Assembly (NCBI RefSeq): GCF_024753245.1
Contig: NZ_JANUGX010000003.1
Span: 62,001-126,000, forward strand
DNA length: 64,000 bases
Source of the DNA: Massilia norwichensis
Lineage (GTDB): Bacteria; Pseudomonadota; Gammaproteobacteria; Burkholderiales; Burkholderiaceae_D
Reading direction: 5' to 3'
Part shown: positions 61,259 through 64,000 of the stretch, piece after piece
Layout of the letters: each line of letters begins with the position of its first letter
How positions within the stretch are numbered: position 1 is the stretch's first letter
Made by a program: the position numbers and the translations under genes
The notes under the pieces: generated by a model
The model's database searches: none
Told to the model about the DNA's origin: nothing
Seen by the model: the letters and a program-made list of their open reading frames with translations, nothing else

Positions 61259-62377
61259 TCAGAACCAGATGCGCACGCCCGCAACGATCTGCGTGCTCTT
61301 GTTTCGTTCTCCCCTCGCCCGCGCATAGTCGGCGGTGTCGCCGAAGTTGCGCGCCCAGGTCACGCCGACATACGGGGCGAACTGGCGCCGGATCTCGTAG
61401 CGCAGGCGCAGGCCAAGTTCGAGATCGGACAGCCCGCTGCCCACGCCTCTGGCCGGATCGGAGCGGCTGTACAGGTTGGCCTCGACTTCGGGTTCGAGGA
61501 TCAGCTGCTGCGTGAACAGCAGTTCGTAACGCACGTTGAAACGCGCGGCAAGCCTTCCACCGGACCAGTGGGCGGTCGCTTCCGTATCAAACCAGTACGG
61601 CGCCAGGCCGCGCACGCCGAAGGCCAGCCAGTTGCGCGAATCGCCGCCACCGCTGTCGTGGCGTACGCCGAGTTGGGTACTCCAGAAGGTCGCGAAGGTG
61701 CGGTCCCACAAGGCTTCCGTACGCAGGGACTGTAGGTGCCCTCCGCGCCGCTCACCCTCGGCCTTGAACCAGGCCTTGTTGTAGTCGTTCCCGTACCACG
61801 CTTCGGCGTCTAGATTCTGGCCGTGTTCGCCGTCACCCTTCGCGTATTCGAACTTGTCGAGCAGGATCCGGCCGAAGCGCATCTCGTCGTTCATCTCGTT
61901 GCCTGGCAGGTGCGCGAAGCTCGTGCCTTCGGCATAGGCGTCCGGATCGCGGGCGTCGGGCGGTGGACTGCCGCCCTGCATCGGGCCCATCTTCATGTCG
62001 TGGCCCATTCCGCCCATGCCGCCCATCGCTTGTCCCATGCTGTGGTCCATGCTTGGTTTGCCCTGTTGCGGCGCCGGCTTGGCGTCCTGCACCCGGTCGT
62101 CACCCGCATGATTCATCTGCGAGTGATCCATCCCGGACTGGTCCATCTGCGATTTTTCCATCTGCGTGTGGTCCATCCGCGAATGGTCCATCTGAGAATG
62201 GTCCATCTGGGAGTGATCCATTCCTTCCATCGTTTTGGACTGGCCCGTGCCGGATGTCTGGCCGGTTCCGCCCTCCTTCGGCGGCTCGGTCGTCTGGGCC
62301 GATGCCGCGTCCGCCGCCACGAGGCCAAAGATCAGCAGCGCGACCGCTGCACCGGTTTTCGTCGTTGCGGTTTTCAT
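61259..62377 (-). CDS. copB: CopB/PcoB copper-resistance outer-membrane protein
   Basis: 372 aa from the ATG at 62377, overlapping the copA stop by ATGA. Signal peptide, then a Met/His-rich region (about residues 50-125) with tandem MDHSQ-like units and a second Met/Gly stretch (GQAMGGMGGMGHDMKMG). The C-terminal half is a beta-barrel: PDAYAEG, FGRILLDKFEYAKGDGEHG, and ends in VAGVRIWF with the terminal Phe typical of outer-membrane barrels. It sequesters or exports copper with CopA. Confidence 0.93.
   Translation of the reverse strand: MKTATTKTGAAVALLIFGLVAADAASAQTTEPPKEGGTGQTSGTGQSKTMEGMDHSQMDHSQMDHSRMDHTQMEKSQMDQSGMDHSQMNHAGDDRVQDAKPAPQQGKPSMDHSMGQAMGGMGGMGHDMKMGPMQGGSPPPDARDPDAYAEGTSFAHLPGNEMNDEMRFGRILLDKFEYAKGDGEHGQNLDAEAWYGNDYNKAWFKAEGERRGGHLQSLRTEALWDRTFATFWSTQLGVRHDSGGGDSRNWLAFGVRGLAPYWFDTEATAHWSGGRLAARFNVRYELLFTQQLILEPEVEANLYSRSDPARGVGSGLSDLELGLRLRYEIRRQFAPYVGVTWARNFGDTADYARARGERNKSTQIVAGVRIWF
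62108..62221 (-). repeat. 15-bp coding repeats (MDHSQ units) in copB
   Basis: About eight consecutive 15-nt units encoding MDHSQ, MDHSR, MDHTQ, MEKSQ, MDQSG and MDHSQ variants. The period is exact and unit sequences differ by point changes. Such arrays vary in unit number between strains by slippage. Confidence 0.75.
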
Positions 62378-64000
62378 GAAACGACCACCTCCCTGAACAT
62401 GCCTGCTTCCATGTGATAAAGAAGATGGCAGTGGTAAGCCCAATGGCCTGGGGCGTCGGCCGTCACCCGGTAAGTGACGCGCTGGGCCGGCTGCACGTTA
62501 ATCGTGTGCTTGCGGACCAGGAACTCCCCGCTCGGCGACTCGAGCTCGCTCCACATGCCATGCAGGTGGATCGGATGGTTCATCATGGTGTCGTTCACCA
62601 GTACGATGCGCAACCGCTCGCCGTGCCTGAAGTGGACGGGCTTGGACTCCGAAAACTTCTGGCCGTCGAAGGACCACATGAAGCGCTCCATGTTGCCGGT
62701 GAGGTGCAATTCGATCTCGCGGGTCGGCTCACGGTCATCGACCGGTCCACCGATCGTGTGAAGATCGGCATAGGTCAGCACGCGCCTCCCGTTGTTGCGC
62801 AGATTGATGCCGGGGTCGTCGAGATTGGTGCGAGGCATGTCGACGTGCATGTCGACACCCGGGCCATACTCGGTGCGGGCGTGGGTGACTTTCGGAGGCG
62901 TGCCCTGGGCCATTGGCATCGTGTGGCCGCCGCCATGGCCGGCGTGCTGCATCGGCATCTGCATCTGCCCGTGGCCCTCGCCCATCCCGCTGTGAGACAT
63001 GCCCGGCATGTCGTGCATGCCCTCCATCGAGTGCATGTCGTGCGGCGCCTTCCCTTCCTTGCCCGGCGCCTGGCCCATGCCCGACATGCCGCCCATGCTC
63101 CCCATTGCCATCGCGCCCATCATGTCCTGCATGGCCAGCCACTGGGGCGGATCCATATCGGGCACCGGGGCAGACATGCCCGCGCGCGGCGCCAGCGTCG
63201 CGCGCACGAAGCCGGAACGCCCGATCGACTGCGCGAAGATGGTGTAGGCCTGGTCGCCGGTTGGCTCGACCAGCACGTCATAGGTTTCGGCAACGGAAAT
63301 CCGGAATTCGTCGACCGGCACGGGCTCGACGTCCTGTCCGTCCGCAGCGATCACCATCATTTTCAGACCCGGAATGCGAACGTCGAAGATCGTCGTCGCC
63401 GAGCCGTTGATGAAGCGCAGCCTGACTTTCTCACCCGGACGGAACAAGCCGGTCCAGTTCCTGTCCGTAGGCGTACCATTGATCAGGTAGGCCATCCTCA
63501 CGCCCAGGTTGCGGCTGGCGGTCACGTCGCTGAAGTCCGTCGGCAACATGCGCATCTGGTTCCACATCTTGCGCTTGTCGAGCGCGGCCCCGAGGCCGTT
63601 CTTCCGTATGTCGTCCAGGAACTGGCCGATGGTCGGCTGGTTGGTGTTGAAGAAGTCGCTCATTTTCTTGAGCTTGGCAAAGACCTTGGCAGGATCGCCA
63701 TCGACCCAGTCCGACAGCATGACGACGTAGTCACGGTCCGCCTTCACCCGTTCACCGTTCTTCGGCTCGATCACGATCGAACCGGCCAGGCCGCTCTGCT
63801 CCTGGAATTCGGAATGGCTGTGGTACCAGTAGGTCCCGCTCTGCTTGACCTGGAAGCGATAGGTGAAGGTCTGGCCCGGAGGAATCCCGGTGAAACTGAT
63901 GCCGGGCACGCCGTCCATCTCCGCCGGCACCAGGATGCCGTGCCAGTGAATGGAACTCGTGACCGGCAGCCGGTTGGTCACGCGCAGCGTCACGGTGTCG
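62374..64000 (-). CDS. copA: CopA/PcoA multicopper oxidase, N-terminus outside the window
   Basis: At least 541 residues are visible; the start lies beyond the right edge. Three cupredoxin domains are evident: SSIHWHGILVPAEMDGVPG and YWYHSHSEFQEQSGL (first type-2/3 copper motifs), and near the end MNHPIHLHGMW and WAYHCHLLYHMEAGMF (type-1 and trinuclear ligands). A Met/His-rich insertion (MSHSGMGEGHGQ and similar) lies at about window 62900-63110. It oxidises or binds copper in the periplasm, coupled with copB through ATGA. Confidence 0.95.
   Translation of the reverse strand, partial: DTVTLRVTNRLPVTSSIHWHGILVPAEMDGVPGISFTGIPPGQTFTYRFQVKQSGTYWYHSHSEFQEQSGLAGSIVIEPKNGERVKADRDYVVMLSDWVDGDPAKVFAKLKKMSDFFNTNQPTIGQFLDDIRKNGLGAALDKRKMWNQMRMLPTDFSDVTASRNLGVRMAYLINGTPTDRNWTGLFRPGEKVRLRFINGSATTIFDVRIPGLKMMVIAADGQDVEPVPVDEFRISVAETYDVLVEPTGDQAYTIFAQSIGRSGFVRATLAPRAGMSAPVPDMDPPQWLAMQDMMGAMAMGSMGGMSGMGQAPGKEGKAPHDMHSMEGMHDMPGMSHSGMGEGHGQMQMPMQHAGHGGGHTMPMAQGTPPKVTHARTEYGPGVDMHVDMPRTNLDDPGINLRNNGRRVLTYADLHTIGGPVDDREPTREIELHLTGNMERFMWSFDGQKFSESKPVHFRHGERLRIVLVNDTMMNHPIHLHGMWSELESPSGEFLVRKHTINVQPAQRVTYRVTADAPGHWAYHCHLLYHMEAGMFREVVVS

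Noticed and set aside
1..64000. CRISPR arrays, tRNA or rRNA genes
   Set aside because: No regularly spaced repeat array and no recognisable tRNA or rRNA sequence was found on reading; the only tandem repeats are the copB coding units.

Overview
The window is a dense heavy-metal resistance island of GC-rich, betaproteobacterial character. Czc/Cnr-type RND operons with CzcI leaders, PbrT- and CadR/PbrR-like proteins and a copABC-like copper block all recall Cupriavidus-type metal loci. A PEP-CTERM protein embedded in the copper block points towards Oxalobacteraceae (Massilia/Duganella-like). That taxonomic placement is inference; no rRNA, tRNA or housekeeping marker is present. Almost every gene is metal, metalloid or mobility related, so the segment is probably a plasmid or a genomic island.

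Layout: (1) 1-9193: a czcICBA operon on the minus strand (czcA runs off the left edge), divergent from a P1B-4 ATPase (SPC/HEGST motifs) translationally coupled to a ZIP-like transporter. (2) 9390-14571: a four-gene Tn7/Tn5053-like transposition module (tnsA-like, tnsB, tnsC/tniB, tniQ), with three 18-bp end-like repeats at 14764-14875. (3) 15095-20898: an arsenic cluster with two thioredoxin-type arsC genes, arsR, arsB, a glutaredoxin-type arsC, arsH, then a YnfA-like protein and an MFS exporter on the other strand. (4) 21057-25511: a ZntR-like MerR regulator heading a thioredoxin-like protein, a CcdA-like membrane protein and a small ORF, divergent from an unusual YPC-motif P-type ATPase and its HMA partner. 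This is the best candidate for an undescribed system. (5) 25597-26911: merR / merT-merP-GDCCVxC with no merA, bordered by a frameshifted IS66 relic and an orphan gmhA. (6) 28005-38986: a rearranged paralogue of module 1 (ZIP, P1B-4 ATPase, czcABC, czcI) with an added Asp-box propeller gene and a 60-aa membrane protein. (7) 39070-45717: a CadA-type ATPase with a CadR/PbrR-type promoter, a CzcI-like protein, a lipoprotein, a Na/Ca-exchanger-like protein and a cytochrome c-FTR1 fusion (PbrT-like). (8) 45774-53207: a third, more divergent RND tripartite pump, a double HMA-CDF fusion and a CadR-like regulator. (9) 53269-54977: an NTF2-like secreted protein and an acyltransferase-3. (10) 55150-64000: copper block, with a CopL/CzcI-like leader, small His-rich protein, TolC-family factor and Tat multicopper oxidase on the plus strand, and copA-copB, a Csp, a PEP-CTERM protein and two DUF305 proteins on the minus strand.

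The genes form layered export: P-type ATPases, the CDF, ArsB and MFS proteins empty the cytoplasm, three RND tripartite pumps and one extra TolC-like factor clear the periplasm, and oxidases, Csp and DUF305 proteins detoxify or store copper. Recurrent small periplasmic CzcI-like proteins sit at operon heads, and four of them have a -10 box only 6-9 nt before the ATG, suggesting leaderless mRNAs.
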